Source of the DNA: Malus domestica
Lineage: Eukaryota > Streptophyta > Magnoliopsida > Rosales > Rosaceae
Reading direction: 5' to 3'
NCBI RefSeq assembly: GCF_042453785.1
Contig: NC_091663.1
Coordinates: 37,159,001 to 37,223,000 of the forward strand
DNA length: 64,000 nucleotides
In this document: positions 22,359 to 34,655 of the stretch, piece by piece
Numbering within the stretch: position 1 is the first letter of the stretch
How the letters are laid out: each line of letters opens with the position of its first letter
Notes under the pieces: generated by a model
The model's database searches: none
The model's input: the letters and a program-made list of their open reading frames with translations, nothing else
What the model was told of the DNA's origin: nothing
Made by a program: the position numbers and the translations under genes

Positions 22359-22468
22359 TGTCATTACATCCTGCCTAGCTGATTGGATTAATAAAATATA
22401 ACCATTAACACGATCAATTTTGATGAGTTTATGGTAAACTAAAAGGAAAGTTCACTCGAGTTCAATTA

Positions 22469-22610
22469 GTGACGGTGGGTTTTGAATATTTTCCTTTTGC
22501 TACACGTTGCATTGACGAGTGACGGCAGTGTGTTTTTGAATATTTTCCTTTTGCTACACGTTGCATTGACGAGTGACGGCAGCGTGTTTTTGAATATTTT
22601 CCTTTCACTA
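22469..22610. repeat. 50-54 bp tandem repeat, about 2.7 units
   Basis: Units beginning GTGACGG at 22469, 22519 and 22573 share TTTGAATATTTTCCTTTTGC and ACACGTTGCATTGACGA. The last unit is partial. Directly downstream, CACTATATTGACTT..CTAAGCTAT is also repeated twice (about 22607 and 22643). Confidence 0.85.
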
Positions 22611-22669
22611 TATTGACTTGCTAAGCTATGCTCTATACCTCTCACTATATTGACTTTCTAAGCTATTGA

Positions 22670-24500
22670 TGTACATGAACAGAAATATATATTTTAAATC
22701 CGACCAGAAACATATGCAGTCTGTAACCGCGTTGAAAACTTAGTCATTGGGAATCGATGATTCTCTCCCTACTAATATTTCTTCCATTTCTTTTCCTTCT
22801 ATTTGAATTGTTAACATCTTATATTAATTTTTTTTATAAAGATAATAAGATAAAAAGTAATATGTGAGAGAAGAGGATGTGAATAGAAAGGAAAAAAAAA
22901 ATCTTACTCCATTGACAGGAGCTGTTTCAAAGACGGTGGAATAATCAAACACCATACACTGTACACAAGTCCTCAGCTTCTTCATTGCCCTACCCTAATT
23001 ACAAGTTGGGTGTACAGATAAAGTGAAGTGACCAAGTCAATGTTTCGAACTTGCATTCCTGCAGCTTACGGCAAATGAAATGAAGCTTTCCAGCAGCTTC
23101 CTCCATGTCTAAAATTCCACCTTTTATGTTAATCCCACTTGGTTGATAATTATCATAGAATTAATGATGATTGACAAGTTCAACGCCCAAATTCAGAGAA
23201 ATTTTTATTGGCACTAGGAAGTTGGGAACAAAAATTATGTGATGTAGTATTCTGCATGTTGTATTAAGAGTGAACACATATTTAATATGTATCTCTTTTT
23301 AGAAATCTTATACTTTAAGTAAAAATAGTAACATTATGCGGTCATCTTTCTTTCTCTTCCCAGTTTTATCTTAAAACTCTGCTATATTAATAATGCTTGA
23401 TGAGATATTGAGTCGTTAGAAATAGATCAAATTAACAGGCATAAAAAAAGTCAAATTAATATAATGCATGAAGTTTGAATTCAGACGTTGGACTTTTCCA
23501 TCACTTCAATTAATTTGTGAGAAATAACTAATAATTTGTCTCCTCAAGCTATTTGATAATTTTTATTTTTGTTTTTTTAAAAGGGGAACAACGAATGGTA
23601 AGTCACGGTTATCAAAATCTTTCGGACCCAGAGAGGTTATGAGGAGTTTCACACTGTCTGTGGCCACAGTCAAACAGACTCACCAGCTTGAAGCATCAAA
23701 CCCAAAACTTTCCACGATTTTTTATTTATTAGGGAACCACAGTCCTACTAAACATGGCTTATTATTATTTGTACATACAAGTGATAACGGAAAGAACAAA
23801 ATCAAATTTGGGCCACGAGGTTTAATATTTATACAAACTACGCTACAAGACGCTTACATATGCTATAAATGTTGAAATGCGCACAACTTTGACATATATA
23901 ATTGATGTTAACATTTGCCAATGGAGTTACAATAAAATCTCTCTAAAGTTACATAGTTGGGACTAAAATAATTTTATAACTTTAGAGAGGTTATTAGTTA
24001 AGATGGCGCCAAGTATTTTATTTCTTGCATGTTTTTGTATTCATCAACAATATGTGGAGGCATGTTTCCTTAAAATGAGACAAAAAAAAGTTTTAACTTA
24101 TTACAGTGTTGAGTTTACTCTAATACATAATTGAAATATTATTTATTGATTTATTTGTCCTTAATGAATGTTGTATTTTCTAAATAGGATTCCGTGGCAG
24201 CAAGTATTTTAATTCTTGCATATTTTTGAACTCATTGACAATTATAACTATGTGGATGTGTGTTTCCTTAAGATGAGATAAAAAAAATTATAACTTAATA
24301 CAATATGAAGGTTATTCAAATTTCCAATACATAAATGGTCTCAAATTGGGACAGATTTTTTTTATCACTTGCAGTAATTCCATTACAGAGTTTACTTTAG
24401 AGAAATTTTAATGTATTTAAAATCATACAACAATCAAAATAAGCTAATTAAATCATAATAATTTTACTTCCAAATCCAATTTACCATATTGTTTGTAATA
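22670..24500. repeat. Intergenic stretch with a diverged direct repeat
   Basis: No gene is recognised. About 130 bp around 24007-24145 (AAGTATTTTATTTCTTGCAT, then CATGTTTCCTTAAAATGAGA) recur, diverged, around 24190-24340. They are bounded by CTCTAAAGTTACATAG and CTTTAGAGAAATTTT motifs near 23940 and 24400 that are partly inverted, so the block is probably a decayed DNA transposon. Confidence 0.45.
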
Positions 24501-26408
24501 TTAGTATAAGCCACCAGAAAAAGGCACTCCAGTTTGAGGCAGCCAAGCATCTCCCAGCAAGAAATTGGATACTGTAAAATTTGAAGCATCACTAGCATCA
24601 ATCACATGATAGCCCGCCCATGCAACTCGGCTTTTAGTGTCCGAACCGGGTCCACTGCTATCGTACTCCGCATAATACAAAGTGCTTAGGGCAAAATCTC
24701 CATCCCATTCATGCCAACCGTCTTGATCAATCAAACCATCCATGAAGGATTGCATGTAAATTGTCCTAGAATACTCTTTCCATGGCCTTCCGAGATAAGT
24801 CTTTGTACCACCGTCGCTCAAAGCCAGATCATCGGCAGCTCGTATGGTACAATTGTGAATCAAAGTGCCCGTGTTTTGGTTCGGGTCAGTTCGACCTTGA
24901 GCCGTGACCGCATTGAATTGGCCGCTCATCGGCAGGCGGGGATAAATGTTGCAGTTTTGGAAGACAACTGCAGCATTACCAAATATGAAGTCTACGGTGC
25001 CATAGATGTCACATTCTCTGTAGAATTGCCTCATAGAATGTGTGTATAAGGTGTCTTGGTACCCTTCAATGCTGCACCTATAGAATGTGGATAGATCAGC
25101 CCCGTTTCGAACCGCGACTGCTTGGTGCTTCCAGGGCCCGGCGGTGTTACGAAACGTCATGTTGACTGCCACAAACCCTTGTCCAACTACAGCTGCAACA
25201 TGAATCAATTGGCGTACAAGTTATAACAAAACTCGCTCGGAAATATATATGCAAAAGTAAAATGGGGGTTACAAAGTTTTCATAAAAAATTCAAAAATTA
25301 AACCAGTGCACTAAACATACAGCAAGTTGTATATAGATCACTATAGTTCATATTTTCTATTTTTTCGTTAAGTGTTTGCACCGAGATATTTATTTATTAA
25401 ATTCGTTCAATTAAATTTACTTGTACAAACTTAAATTAATTTGAAACAGATATATTAACTTAATAATTAACTAAAACTTGCTGATTATTTCTTACCAAAT
25501 GTTGCTGATTTGAAAGTTGTCCAGTTTCCATCTGCAACATTTCGGTCGCCAGTGAGGACAGTCTGATTGATGCCATCGCCAACCATCATGAGGTACTTCT
25601 TTTTCTTGTCAATGGTCACATACTCTTCATAAACTCCTGCCTTGATGTAAATCAAGAAGTAACCTTTAGAGGCTTCAGACTTGTTTGGAGCGGCTGCAAC
25701 GGCATCGTTTATGGTGGTGAAGTTCCCACTTCCGTCCTGACTCACAGTCACTATTTCCTTGACCAACACGTCATCAACGTTGATCTGATTATCAAGCAGT
25801 TTTCTCCCCTTCTTCTTCTTGTTCTTAGGCACCCATGCCTTGTTGAACAAGGCCAGAGAAACACTGTACAGTTTGGTGTCGTTAGAGAGTGGAACCGAAA
25901 GACCACTTTTTACACTCCAAGATGAAGCTGTGGCTTGTATGCCATCCAAACATGTTTGCTGGTTTGTTAAGATGGCGCTGAGCATGGTCTGGATGTCGTT
26001 GGTTTTCGAGTCAGAAAGTGTTGGATAATTGGTGTTGTTTAGGGTTTCCAGGGAGCTTGCAAGAAAATCTACATTGAGCCCTGCAAGAAACTGGCAATCC
26101 TGGAGAGCGAGGACAGCGTTTTGTGAGAGAGTGGCAGAGTGGCTTCGGAGATACTTGTCCACCAAGTTAAGGAATTTGAGACTCTGTGATAACGACTTTT
26201 GCGCAGCATAGCGGCCAAAGTCGTAGGCATTTGAGGTCTGGTTGGGGAGGACGGAGTTGCAGTATGTAGGGTTTGGGGTGAATTTGCAAATGGTTTGCTT
26301 GGAGACTGGATTTGCATCTGCAGCTAAAGATGGAGATGCAAAACACGTCGAAAGAAGAAGGATGAGAACCGAAATTTTGGACATGGAGAATAGTTGCAAA
26401 TTAGCCAT
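24501..26408 (-). CDS. Type-I pectin methylesterase (PMEI pro-region plus PME domain), gene 2
   Basis: Exon 1 is 26408-25496 and exon 2 is 25192-24501, with a 303-bp GT-AG intron in phase 1, giving 534 residues. Residues 1-30 form a signal peptide. The PMEI-like pro-domain (about 38-190) has Cys41, Cys50, Cys105 and Cys153. RKLL at 202-205 is the expected processing site. The catalytic domain shows Asp351 in YQDTLY, Asp372 in GTVDFIFGNA and the YLGRPWKEYSRTIYMQS block. Compared with gene 1 the basic linker before the processing site is about 30 residues shorter (KNKKKKGRKLL), while the catalytic exon has the same length (692 nt). Both genes face the same way, about 3.7 kb apart, as expected from tandem duplication. 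Predicted function is secreted pectin de-esterification. Confidence 0.95.
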
Positions 26409-26470
26409 TGGCTCGAATTTGGGGCTATGACAGACAAGTTAAGTGCTATATATTAGGCATTCTGGCGTTG

Positions 26471-26480
26471 TATTTATATA
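26471..26480 (-). promoter_or_regulatory. TATA box candidate of PME gene 2
   Basis: TATATAAATA on the minus strand lies about 65 bp upstream of the ATG at 26408, a plausible distance for a short 5' leader. Confidence 0.55.
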
Positions 26481-26732
26481 GGCTGAGCTTCAACAGAATT
26501 AGTTTCATGTCCATTTGCTGAATCCAAATGCAGTCAAAAACCTTGAAAAAATTTCCTTGTGTTTCCTAACATTAGGCAAATTCCACTGTCAACTTATTTC
26601 AACTATAACATTTGTATATATACTATATAATTATTCTAGTTTTCCATTTGTTTGAATAAAAGTTATAAAATCGCTTAATGTTAATTTATAATACTTTAAT
26701 TTTGTTGAAATATGATAATTATGTGTGTGTGT

Positions 26733-26798
26733 GTATATATATATGGTCTTGAGTCAAATAAGAAATATATATATATATGGTCTTGAGTCAAATAAGAA
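26733..26798. repeat. About 33-bp tandem duplication with TA run
   Basis: ATATATATATGGTCTTGAGT followed by CAAATAAGAA occurs twice head to tail, preceded by a (TG)n tract at about 26721. Confidence 0.85.
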
Positions 26799-27141
26799 AT
26801 GGTCTACGTACGTAAATTAATTTATGAACTTGGTTCTTCTAGGTCAAATTAAGCAGCAAGTTAATTTCCTTGGTAACCGAATGTTTGAAATTGGAAGTTG
26901 TTTTATTTGGTATAATGTCATTAGTTGAGAAGAACCATTATATAGGGTTATAATAATTAATTAGTTTCCAAATTTCAGTGGTAATTTAGTGCAAGTTCTA
27001 AGCTTTCAGCTCCTAGCCAAAGAAAATATAAGATGCATAGCCTTTGACTGAGACTGAGAGGTGACATAAATATACAGAATAGCTGCACATTTTCAACTGC
27101 TTGTATAGAGTTGCTTCAGGAAAAACTATTTGCTACTATAC

Positions 27142-27285
27142 AATAACAACAACGATCCTTATCCCACTAAGTGGGGTTGTCTGTATGAATCATAGGACGC
27201 CATTATCTCGATTTTGTGTCAAGTCTTCCGTTAACTCCACGTGCTCCATGTCTTTTTTTAGAGTCATTTTCCAAGTCTTCGTAGA
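27142..27285. repeat. Dispersed retroposon fragment (RTE/LINE-like)
   Basis: ACAACAACGATCCTTATCCC, then ACTAAGTGGGGTTGTCTGTA and the following GCCATTATCTCGATTTTGTG belong to a repeat I recall as widely dispersed in plant genomes and associated with RTE-type LINEs. Only about 140 bp remain. Identity is by recall. Confidence 0.45.
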
Positions 27286-28697
27286 TATGTATATTCACTA
27301 CTATACACTTAAGTTATAACTATTTAGTTATATATGTTTTTGGTAATTTATGTCTTAGGGTTGTCTAGTAGAATGAATTTTATGATTGCTTTCTTATGGT
27401 TTACTAAGATTTATGATTGCTTTCATGTATGTTCAGAATTAGGGTTTCATAAATACACCTTGTAAAACAAGATCGAAGTGTTGTGATTCGTTTTCTTCTT
27501 TTCTCATCCCTTTGATTCGGTAACAAATTCTCATTTAAAAAAAAAAATTAGACAAATGATGTATATATTCAACCTCTTTGATTCCTCCAGTTTAGCCAAG
27601 TGTGATAAACATAAGATGCTCGTTTAATAATATTTTATTTTTTCACCATTTATGCTATCTAGAGAAAATACATAAAAGAAATGTGTGAGTAGGAGAAACA
27701 ATAAAGATGAAGGAATATAAATAAAATTTTTGAAAGTGAAAAGCTGAAAATAGTTTCGTTTTTGTTTTTAATGTGTGCCTTTTCTTATACATTTCTTATC
27801 TCTCCCACCTTCATCCGTCCACTCTTATTCATCTCTCATTTCCATGTCTTTTCCTTATATCACTAACACAAATATAAAAATAAAAAAATAAAAAACTAAG
27901 TGATTATCAAACAAGTCATGGATTTGCTTAACTTTGAGACTTACATTTTCCATATGCAACGAACCCATGTACATATATAGTATATCCCTTCTCGAACATT
28001 TTTGCTTCTGAACAAATCTATTATAAGGTCTGAATATAATTGCACTTTGATCGTCATGGTGCAGCCTACTTTGAGTACAAACAGTTCATTACTCCATTTC
28101 ACAGTAGTAAGGTTAGATTCCATTACACCGTGTACTAATTAGAGAGTGCTTTTAAATGATTAAAAGGGCTTTTAGAAAGAAAAAAAAATTTATAACCAAT
28201 CCTTAGTAAAAAGCACTTTCCAAACATTTTTGTTAGATAATGGAGATAGAAAGGAGGGTTGAAACACAAATCGTCAGCTTAACACAGAACAAAGGAAGGA
28301 TTCTGAGCCTGTATGTATCCCCCATTGAGGACAAAACTTGGAATTTGGATCCTCTCCTGATATTAGTATACGAAACCTAAGGATTAGGAAATCCGAGCCC
28401 TTTGTTTGTGTAAAAGAGAAATCAAAGCTCTTGATTTGTGTGAGGTGGGCTAGTGGAATGAGTTAATAGGGATTGTCGAATTCAATTTGAGTGGTTCTGA
28501 TTCTCTGGTTCTTGCGCTCCGGACTGTGAGATGTGAAGTGAATCTCTGTCCCAAAACTTGCACTACATATCGTGCTTCAGCGATCGGTAATCATGATTCA
28601 TCAAGATGATGGAAATATTACCATTACAGCCCTGGACCAGTAACTAGCTTTAACCTGCACATTCTATTTCAAATTTTGAACAGAGTTTCCTCATGGA
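27286..28697. other. Intergenic stretch, no gene seen
   Basis: AT-rich. A short imperfect inverted repeat (GCTTTTAAATGATTAAAAGG and AAAAAGCACTTTCC around 28148-28222) resembles hAT-type MITE ends. No frame shows a recognisable domain. Confidence 0.5.
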
Positions 28698-28871
28698 AAT
28701 GTTAGGTAGACTATTTTTTAAACTACATTTGTAAACTATGTGATGTGTTATCAATAAAAAATAAACACGTTAATCAAATAATTAAGTAATAATCAAATCA
28801 TCGACAACCATGTCGTATAGTTTACATAATTAATGTAGTTTAAATAGATAGTTTCCCTAGCATTACTCTTG
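28698..28871. repeat. MITE family E, copy 1
   Basis: Termini AATGTTAGGTAGACTATT and AATAGATAGTTTCCCTAGCATT are inverted repeats continued by TTTAAACTACATTTGTAAAC and GTTTACATAATTAATGTAGT. About 174 bp, non-coding. A second copy in opposite orientation lies at 43195-43348. Confidence 0.75.
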
Positions 28872-30149
28872 CCTCACTAGTAATTCTCATGCTTATCAAG
28901 TCAAAAGAAAATCAAATTAAGGACCCGTCTGAAAATGTAATTTGACTAAAAAGTATTTGGGAGCGTTTTATAGAAGAATATCATAATTTTCATATACTTT
29001 AAATAGATAGTCTCCGCATTACTCTTTCTTCACTAGTCATTCTACGCTGGCGAGGATAACGGCTATCTTCCTCCAAGTTGGCTAGCCTGGTGTTCTCTTC
29101 TCGTCTTCTTGGTTTACTAGCTCCATCAGGGCCACTGAACAACATAGCTCTTTATCTCGCTCTTCTGCTTGTCATAGTACTCGGGGAGTATGTATGACTA
29201 CTTGGCACAAGACGTGCTTAGTTGGGTAGAAAACACAACCAATTTGTATGTGTTTCTCAAAGACGGCATCAAACTATTAACGTTCAAAATTGGAGGTCAA
29301 CAAAGACTAGTATGGCCAACCGTGGTTCGACATAGGGTAAAGGCTAAATGATAGACAACAAAACTTAAGTGGTTTACCTCAAAACTAGGTTGTGTCCATT
29401 GTAGTGATATGTATATATATTTGATGTGGGTTATAAAAGTGTTTTAAGTCTAAACTTTTTTTTTTGTCTGATCCCTTACAAAAGGGCCCTCTTATCTAGG
29501 CCTTTTATGAGCCCCAAAAGTCTTGGGATTTCAAGTACTTCATTGCCCTAACATTAAATGAACTAAACGCATAAACGTGACTTGCTGGCTACTCGTCCAT
29601 TATCCAATCAACACATGGAGATAAAGTGACATTCGTTTAGGGCTAATTGCAAGGTTTCTTAGGCTAACAAATACCAAGCATTTCGCTCGACCCTTGAATA
29701 GCCGAGAAAGCACTTTCCCGAGTGTTAGGTTTGACAACCATTACATACCTCATAGACCTCTAATCTTGTTGATAGCCAACGCGTGTCTTAGAGTTGATGT
29801 CTTGGTAGGCCTGTTTCTGAGGCTTTGTGTGTCATAAAATTGTCAATATTGCTAACTTGCTTGTGTGGGTTGAAAAGTATTTTGTGATTAAGCGCTCATC
29901 TTCTTTTTCGATAGTCAATCAAACTGATAAGTGGTCATTTATAGCTGCGGTCATTTTGTTCTTATGATAGTGCTTAGTCATCTATTTTCTTTGGGCTGCT
30001 CATAGACCCAAGGCTATGATCTTCTCATCCTCTTGTTGGCCCTCTATCTTAGCCCACTGTAATGGGTCCAAAATACAACTATATACTATTTTAAGGTCTA
30101 AAAGAACCTTGCATTACATATTACAAGCAAAAATCATCATTGATTAGTT
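28872..30149. other. Gene-poor intergenic DNA
   Basis: No gene recognised. Part of the MITE E right end (AAATAGATAGTCTCCGCATT) recurs near 29003, suggesting a partial duplication. Between 29050 and 30060 the base composition is more mixed and could be an old transposon body, but no protein motif survives. Confidence 0.45.
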
Positions 30150-30409
30150 CGAACAATTCTACTCTAAACATTTCAACTCTAATTTTGATAGTTCCAATAC
30201 TATTTTGGATAGTTCCACTCTAATTCTAAATACCAATCCGATTTTGGATAGTTTCACTTCACAACAAAATGAGTTGGAAATTGATTTTTGATAATCTTGA
30301 GAAAGATCCCAGAAAGAAAATTGCTATGAAGGATTATTGTCCTAATATTCCAGATGAGGTTCAAATATCATATATATTAATGCAGCATTTTGGTCCTTGT
30401 AGCTTGTAA
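30150..30409 (+). pseudogene. Relic of a hAT/TTF-type transposase N-terminal region
   Basis: The frame from about 30272 reads DNLEKDPRKKIAMKDYCPN, then PDEVQ..YI. This matches the N-terminal segment of TTF-zinc-finger hAT transposases (LE.DPG.R..I..Y..N..DE.R..Y). A Ser/Asn-rich lead-in ending NELEIDF is in another frame, separated by an extra T in a T-run near 30286, and a TAA follows at about 30407. It is a frameshifted fragment without the rest of the gene. Confidence 0.5.
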
Positions 30410-32874
30410 TCTTGTTTGTATAAAGATTATGATTAAAAAATTGGTAGTTTATCCTTTCATTTTTAATGTTATTCTCATCATTTTTTTAAATATTTATATT
30501 GAAACCACCTGATGTTAGAATTTTGAATTCATCACTGATTACAAATGGATCATGCAAGATGATCTAGCAAATGTGTATATATATATTTTCTTTCCTTTGG
30601 TGTCAGCTTTTTTGGTCGTCGTTGATTCTAACCTTGTGTTTTACAGAGAGGCGATGCATGAAGCATGATGAAGCTGATGAAGACGAACATGCATGCATAC
30701 ATGATTAAGTTTAGCATGTGGAGAGGGGTACCACGTATCAGAGAAACCACGTGATGATACAAATAAGCCCATTTCCTGAAACATGCCCTCTCACTCTCAC
30801 CCGTCAAATCTGGGCCATCGGTTTCTGACTTAGAAGAACAAGCTCCATTATTGGATGGATAGATCATCATCCATTCTACTTTCCAATGAATATTAATTCC
30901 CTTTCATCCAACAGGCCCTCTTCAATCTTTCAATCTATGCTTGACTATTAAAAAGAAAAGAAAAAAACTTTACATAATTCGTTATTTTGAGTATAAAATA
31001 GGCTTTTAGAGCTTGAATTTTAAGTTTCAAGGATCACATTATTGAAAATTGAATACTTGAAAACCTAACATTGAAATGATTAACTGATTTGAGATTAGAC
31101 TCTTAAAATTTGAGTTTTGAACGATCATTGTATATGTCCTAAACAACTAATTTTATTTCATAAATGAGACCAAAGTTGAAGAGAAAACCTCACACCTCAT
31201 TTATTTTTTTTAATGAAAACATTCTTTTTAGAGAATTATTTGTTTGGGGTAACATGGTTTTGGGTCCTATTGATAAAGAGAATGTTCGAAATGCCCTACC
31301 ATGCAAGTATAGTGCTGTAACGCATATGCAAAACACAAAAACAGGTCCTTGATCTGATGATTAAAAGGAAAATAGTGTTGGAAAAAAAAAAATTAAATCA
31401 CCTCTCAACACAACACTTGTGAAATGAACTTTATGACTGCACATGCTGTAGCATATGTTTGCTTCGTCATATTATCTTTTGCTTAAGTTGATTCCTGACA
31501 AAAGTTTGATGTTGGTTATAGCTTCTAAATTTGTTTTTAAACTTTCGGCATTTGAGTTTTAGTAAGACACTTCAAAGATATATACACTCAATCACACTAA
31601 GATTATGTCCCGTCAAAGCAACACTCCTTTGAACTCTTTGCTCTACTCCAATTTTGTCGAACTTACCAAATGCTGCAATAATATATTTATGCTCCAATAA
31701 TAACAATGACATTGCAATAAGCCGGCTTTGAAATTAGGGTTCGGCTTCAATGTGAACACTTAAAAATACCATTATCATATCATTGTATTGTACGTTTTGA
31801 CACATTTACTACACAATATGATGGGTCTCATGCACAATCTAATAGATCATTTGTAAATTTACATACTTAACATGTGTCTGTCCGTATCTTAAAAAATCGA
31901 TGAAACTAAGCAAATTCGATATCGTCAAGTCAGGTGCATGTCACTAGCTAGTAGTAGTACTACACCATAGAAATGGTACTGTTCCTTCAATTTGTGAGCT
32001 CGATTTGGACTGATGGGTTGCTATTGGTATATTATGTGGATTGGGGATTAGGATTTAGAACAAAAAGTTGTCCATATTTCTCGATTCAAGAGTGCTCCAT
32101 CCCAAAAACTAGAACTAGTACACATATATGTGCAGGGAACGGATGGGGCCTTATTGACCGTTTTGTGACTGAATTGCAGAACTCAAAGATCTTCACGTTT
32201 AAAGTCACTACTTTCCTCCGACAGCATATTTCATTTCAAATAATTTCGATTTCGAACAACCCATCTTTTATATGTTCATCACCTTTCTGAATCTCATCTG
32301 ACTGTAAATTTTGATTCTATCTGCCACACGGTATGGGCAACTGCTCCTCCAACCTAAGTCCTAAGTACTTGAAGCATAGTTCAGTTGTAACTTGTAATGT
32401 TACCATAGGAATTGAACAGTGTTCAAAATCACATCATCATATATGTGATAATTGCTGCACTCACTCATTCACGGTCAGGAGCGAGGAGAGCCTTCATTAC
32501 CCAGTAACATGAGATTATTTCACCGTACAATAAAGATAATCCATGCAATTCTCTCTCTATCATCATTTAAAGATCTCTTATTAGAAAATTCACCCGGTTT
32601 GAAGACCGTTTGTCATTTATATATATCAAAGAGATTGACGGTTCATCATGAGGTTGTTACTTATTATCATAACTTTTAGTTTCTTCGACACATATGAATG
32701 TCTACACTATACGGTCTTCAAATTGAATAAATACTTCTAAAAATAATCTTTAGATGATGATAACGAGAATAATTATCCATATATCCTTATAATCCGATGA
32801 AATGATGTCGCATTAGTTCCTCCTTCATGGGGATGAGTAAAATATTGTCCCTTATTATACTCGGATAAAAAAAG
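30410..32874. other. Gene-poor intergenic DNA
   Basis: The frames at 30628-30870 (minus) and 31973-32290 (plus) have no recognisable domain and no splice structure. Nothing else stands out apart from homopolymer runs. Confidence 0.5.
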
Positions 32875-33015
32875 CAGCGTGCTATCCACACATTCATTTC
32901 TATCTTTTACACACCTCTGTTAATTTATGTATTTTGATATTCTTCAATTCATTCGATTAGACGGCCAAAATTTGAGAAGAGTGTAAAAAGTAAAAATGTG
33001 TGGACAACACTACCC
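32875..33015. repeat. MITE family C, copy 2
   Basis: GTGCTATCCACACATTCATT and AATGTGTGGACAACACTACC are imperfect inverted ends, continued by TCTTTTACACAC and GTGTAAAAAG. They resemble the copy at 18473-18620 but are more diverged. Confidence 0.65.
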
Positions 33016-33366
33016 TTATATCAAATACTATATTGCTTAAGTGTATATGAACACAGTCAAGTTGACTAAAGCAATATAATCAGTATATGCACTCAGATTC
33101 AAATTAAACTACTCATAAATTAGATTAGGTTAAGTATGACTCATGTCATCAGGATTCTCCAAGCTGTAAATTTGCTTCTTAATTAAACCAGCTGCAGTGC
33201 TACTTTGGTGCAGCTTCAGTAATATTGGTCTGTTCAGCTTTTTGATAATGACATAGTCATAACTCATAAATTCCATAGTACTTCCTCACTGCATATAATT
33301 TTTTTTCGGCTCAATATACACTATTTTATTAGGTATCCTTAATGTGTGGGAGAGTTTTAATGGAAT

Positions 33367-33555
33367 TGGATTCCATATGGGTTCAAATTGTAGGGATCCT
33401 TACATTTTAGCCATTCATCATGTATCATGTAGTAAAAAATTATTTGATTTTTTTTATTTAAAATTAAACATAAATAATATCTAACGAAAACTGGTCGCAC
33501 AATATATAATGAACCGTTAGGAGGATCCCCACAAAATAGATCCGGAGAAGATCCT
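33367..33555. repeat. MITE family D, copy 2
   Basis: GGATTCCATATGGGTTC, then CATTCATCATGTATCATG on the left; CACAATATATAATGAACCG, then GATCCGGAGAAGATCCTC on the right. The motifs and order match the copies at 21815 and 41283. Confidence 0.6.
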
Positions 33556-34097
33556 CTTCCATTTTTAATTTCCTAAACCGAAGTTCAAAGATTTCTTTTG
33601 GAATAGAGATATATATTGAACCAATGAGAACATTCTGGTACATTTTGCGTCTGATGCCTATTGCAGACAATAGGTGATAGGCTTTGAAATTAAGGTTAAA
33701 TGAAAGGTACTTGTCATAAGTTCATAAAACAAACTCACTGCACTTGTACTGTAATTTCTTGATAAGTAAGTAAACAACAAAAGGTTTTTTTTGTTCGAAA
33801 ATTAACATCCATTAAGCTGAAAGAAGATTAACACGAGGCCAACCCAAAGAAAGGCAAAAACCTAACACATATAGAGGAAATCCATATACACAAAAAAGCC
33901 GCCCAGCCTAATACGCAAAGAGACGAGAAATTAAAAGGACTCTACCAAATGCAGACTTCAACTGTCGCCGCTGCCACAAACGCCTTGCCAGCAACCAACA
34001 AGGCAGCCACACTGGAGAAACGATTGAGTGGTCAATTCGACCAAGACATCGCAACACAATGTTACAAATCTGCAACCAAAAGTATACCCGAACTAGA
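33556..34097. other. Intergenic stretch holding the Cassandra target site
   Basis: No gene is recognised. Sequence from about 33790 to 34097 continues after the element at 34771, as the split target site ATCAT shows, and may itself be an older repeat. Confidence 0.45.
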
Positions 34098-34199
34098 ATC
34101 ATTGTTAGATCCCACATCACCCAGAGGAGTGGATCCTCTATACCTTTATATATGCATGCCCACCTCCAAATAGCATGAGGTCTTTTGGTAGCTCACTGG

Positions 34200-34290
34200 C
34201 TTCAGATTCCTTAGGAACTCGTAAGTTAAGCGAGATCGCAGCGAGAGCAATCCCAGGATGGGTGACCCACTGGGAAGTTCTCGTGTGAGT
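34200..34290 (+). repeat. 5S rRNA-like segment in Cassandra LTR 1
   Basis: GTAAGTTAAGCGAGATC corresponds to the 5S box A region, GCGAGAGCAATC to the intermediate element and AGGATGGGTGACC followed by TGGGAAGTTCTCGTG to box C and the 3' end of plant 5S rRNA. The internal Pol III promoter order is therefore kept. It is not a functional 5S gene, because the 5' third and the 3' stem are replaced. Confidence 0.85.
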
Positions 34291-34560
34291 TCTCAGAAAC
34301 AAAAAACATGAAGGCGTGGTCAGGGGCCAAAGCGGACAATATCGTGCTACGGTGGAGGCGGGGCCAAGGATGTGGTGAACCTTGGGTTGGGATGTGACAA
34401 TTTGGTATCAGATTCAATCCCTGGGCGGAAGTGTGCCGACGATGACGTCGAGCCCCTAAGGGAGTGGATTGTTAGATCCCACATCGCCCAGGGGAGTGAA
34501 TCATATATACCTTGTATGTGCATGCCCACCTCCAAATAGCACGAAACATTTTCGGAGCTC

Positions 34561-34655
34561 ACTGGCTTCGAATTCCTTAAGAACTCAGAAGTTAAGCGAG
34601 ATCACAGCGAGAGCAATCTCAGAATGGGTGACCCATTGGGAAGTTCTTGTGTGAG
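34561..34655 (+). repeat. 5S rRNA-like segment in Cassandra LTR 2
   Basis: It contains the same blocks as in LTR 1 (AGAAGTTAAGCGAGATC, GCGAGAGCAATC, GAATGGGTGACCC, TGGGAAGTTCTTGTGTG). Small differences from LTR 1, including G to A in the box C start, show independent drift after insertion. Confidence 0.85.

Noticed and set aside
31973-32290. Possible gene of 105 codons
   Set aside because: No signal peptide, domain, or splice extension could be recognised. Length is compatible with chance.
34200-34655. Two 5S rRNA genes
   Set aside because: The 5S-like blocks are part of matching LTRs with target-site duplication, primer-binding site and purine tract. The 5' third and 3' stem of 5S rRNA are not conserved, so they belong to Cassandra.
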